64,000 nt of DNA from contig JAHBWF010000018.1 in NCBI GenBank assembly GCA_019637105.1, positions 1-64,000 on the forward strand, written 5' to 3'. Below, piece after piece: positions 63,200 to 64,000 of the stretch. Both the position numbers and the translations under genes were made by a program. The notes beneath the pieces are model-generated. The model saw nothing but the letters and a program-made list of their open reading frames with translations. It was not told the origin of the DNA and searched no databases. The stretch is from Labilithrix sp. (lineage in GTDB: Bacteria > Myxococcota_A > Polyangia > Polyangiales > Polyangiaceae). How positions within the stretch are numbered: the first letter of the stretch is position 1; every line of letters starts with the position of its first letter.

Positions 63200-64000
63200 G
63201 GTGCCAAGGCCTCCCCGTCAGCATAGCTCACGCGATGAGTGCCGCGCGCCCGGCTCACGCGACTCTCGATGCTGCCCCCTCGCCGGACCAGACGAGGCTC
63301 GGGACGTAGCGTCCCCGAGGCGAAACGGAAGGAGCGCTGCGGGTTGCGGATGGTGTCGCTTGGCGCCGATGTCCAGGCGGAGGATAGCTGCGCGTCCGCG
63401 CGTGGAGCCTTGTACAGGGCGAGGCTCGGAGATCGACCCACGCCGGCCGGAGCGACCCTCTCCTCAGGAGAGGGGCCAGGGTTGTCGAGCAGCCGATCCC
63501 CCTCGGGCGCACCGTCGACCCCGTACTTCGGACGAGACTTCGGTCCGCGCGAGGAGCTTCCGGGGTGATGGTCCGGGCCGAATTCGCAGACGACCGCGTC
63601 GGGCGTGGGTCGCCGCGAACCGCCAGGTTCACGGTGCCCGCCGGTCTGCCGATGCGCGACCACACGCTCCACCAGCGCGTCGCGCTCCGCGTCATCCCTA
63701 CGGGCGAGCACGAAAAGCAACCGGTCTGCAGTGAAGACCACCCGTCGTCGTAGTTGACGGAACACGCATCTCCTCGTCAGTCACGGGAGGCTGCGGGCGC
63801 GGGTGCTTCGCGAGCCATGGACCGTAAGACGCACCCCTTCGTTCGCCGTCGTGACGACCAGCGGCTCCGAGGAAGTCGCGTTCCGAGTCGTCGAAGAGAG
63901 CCTGCCGCCTCCAAGCGAGAGGTGCGCTCTCGCGAGGCGTTGCCCTGGAGGCTCACCGTTCCGCGATCCGTGGGCGCTACTCGGCGCGCGTCGCGATGAA
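63200..64000. other. gene-poor region at window end
   Basis: No convincing gene. Open frames on both strands here lack conserved motifs and have repetitive Arg/Ser/Pro composition. A short REP-like palindrome is at 63456-63474. The region may hold the 5' end of a gene beyond the window, but I cannot support one. Confidence 0.5.
63456..63474. repeat. REP-like palindrome
   Basis: CCCTCTCCT-C-AGGAGAGGG, a perfect 9-1-9 palindrome. This family of G/A-rich palindromes recurs in intergenic regions of many high-GC genomes; here it occurs once within the window as far as I saw. Confidence 0.5.

Noticed and set aside
63115..63765. Minus-strand frame of 216 codons
   Set aside because: Overlaps the small membrane protein start and a REP-like palindrome, has biased composition and no recognisable domain.
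63754..63999. Plus-strand frame of 81 codons at the window end
   Set aside because: No motif, no Shine-Dalgarno and Arg/Ser-rich composition; could not be supported.

Overview
The window is very GC-rich DNA with dense coding, strong third-position G/C and many secreted proteins of one style: a lipobox, then an Asp/Ala/Gly/Pro-rich linker, then a folded domain (RCC1 propeller, OmpA, Cys-rich repeats, papain-like protease, glycosidase-like barrel). This style, together with EZ-HEAT giants, CsbD duplications and an Icl2-type isocitrate lyase, suggests a large myxobacterial (Myxococcota/Polyangia-like) chromosome. That is an inference from style, as no rRNA or tRNA is present.

Layout. 1-9.1 kb: a P1B-like metal ATPase cut by the window edge, an M15-like lipoprotein, long-form isocitrate lyase, an OmpA-type lipoprotein, a Cys-rich repeat lipoprotein, and a small-protein/lipoprotein/phosphotransferase run. 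9.1-16.8 kb: an outer-membrane barrel, a Bcr/CflA exporter, a repeat-bearing membrane protein, MutM, CsbD, a Cys-rich secreted protein, a 2OG-Fe(II) oxygenase and a small membrane protein. 16.7-21.6 kb: a flavin split-barrel protein divergent from a Fur-family regulator, MarC, an RCC1 lipoprotein and another lipoprotein. Three Fur-box-like palindromes sit in the divergent intergenic regions here.

21.6-29.7 kb is a tightly coupled five-gene minus-strand operon: membrane glycosyltransferase GT2, sensor kinase, single-domain response regulator, 1220-residue HEAT protein and an alpha-helical lipoprotein. All four junctions are 4-base stop/start overlaps. 30-40 kb holds outer-membrane and secreted proteins, including a TPR-plus-barrel protein, a glycosidase-like lipoprotein and an N,N-dimethylformamidase-like lipoprotein. 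With the GT2 operon they could form a dispersed exopolysaccharide pathway (inference).

40.5-50.3 kb is metabolic: PPK2, then an oxalate module (oxalyl-CoA decarboxylase, CoA-transferase, acyl-CoA ligase), then an AraC regulator with an HSL-type esterase and a Baeyer-Villiger monooxygenase. 50.5-54.4 kb has a VOC protein, a lipoprotein, and an SDR/TetR divergent pair around a multi-palindrome operator. 54.6-59 kb has a conflict or defence flavour: a trypsin-like protease fused to a NUC1 endonuclease, a SUKH-TPR protein and a DUF2199 protein. 59-64 kb has secreted proteins, a badly frameshifted TolB-like lipoprotein pseudogene, a small membrane protein and a gene-poor end.

The strongest candidates for undescribed biology are the protease-nuclease fusion (54607-56805), the GT2-kinase-regulator-HEAT-lipoprotein operon (21626-29748) and the shared Fur-type operators (17808-17828, 20670-20690, 20715-20735).
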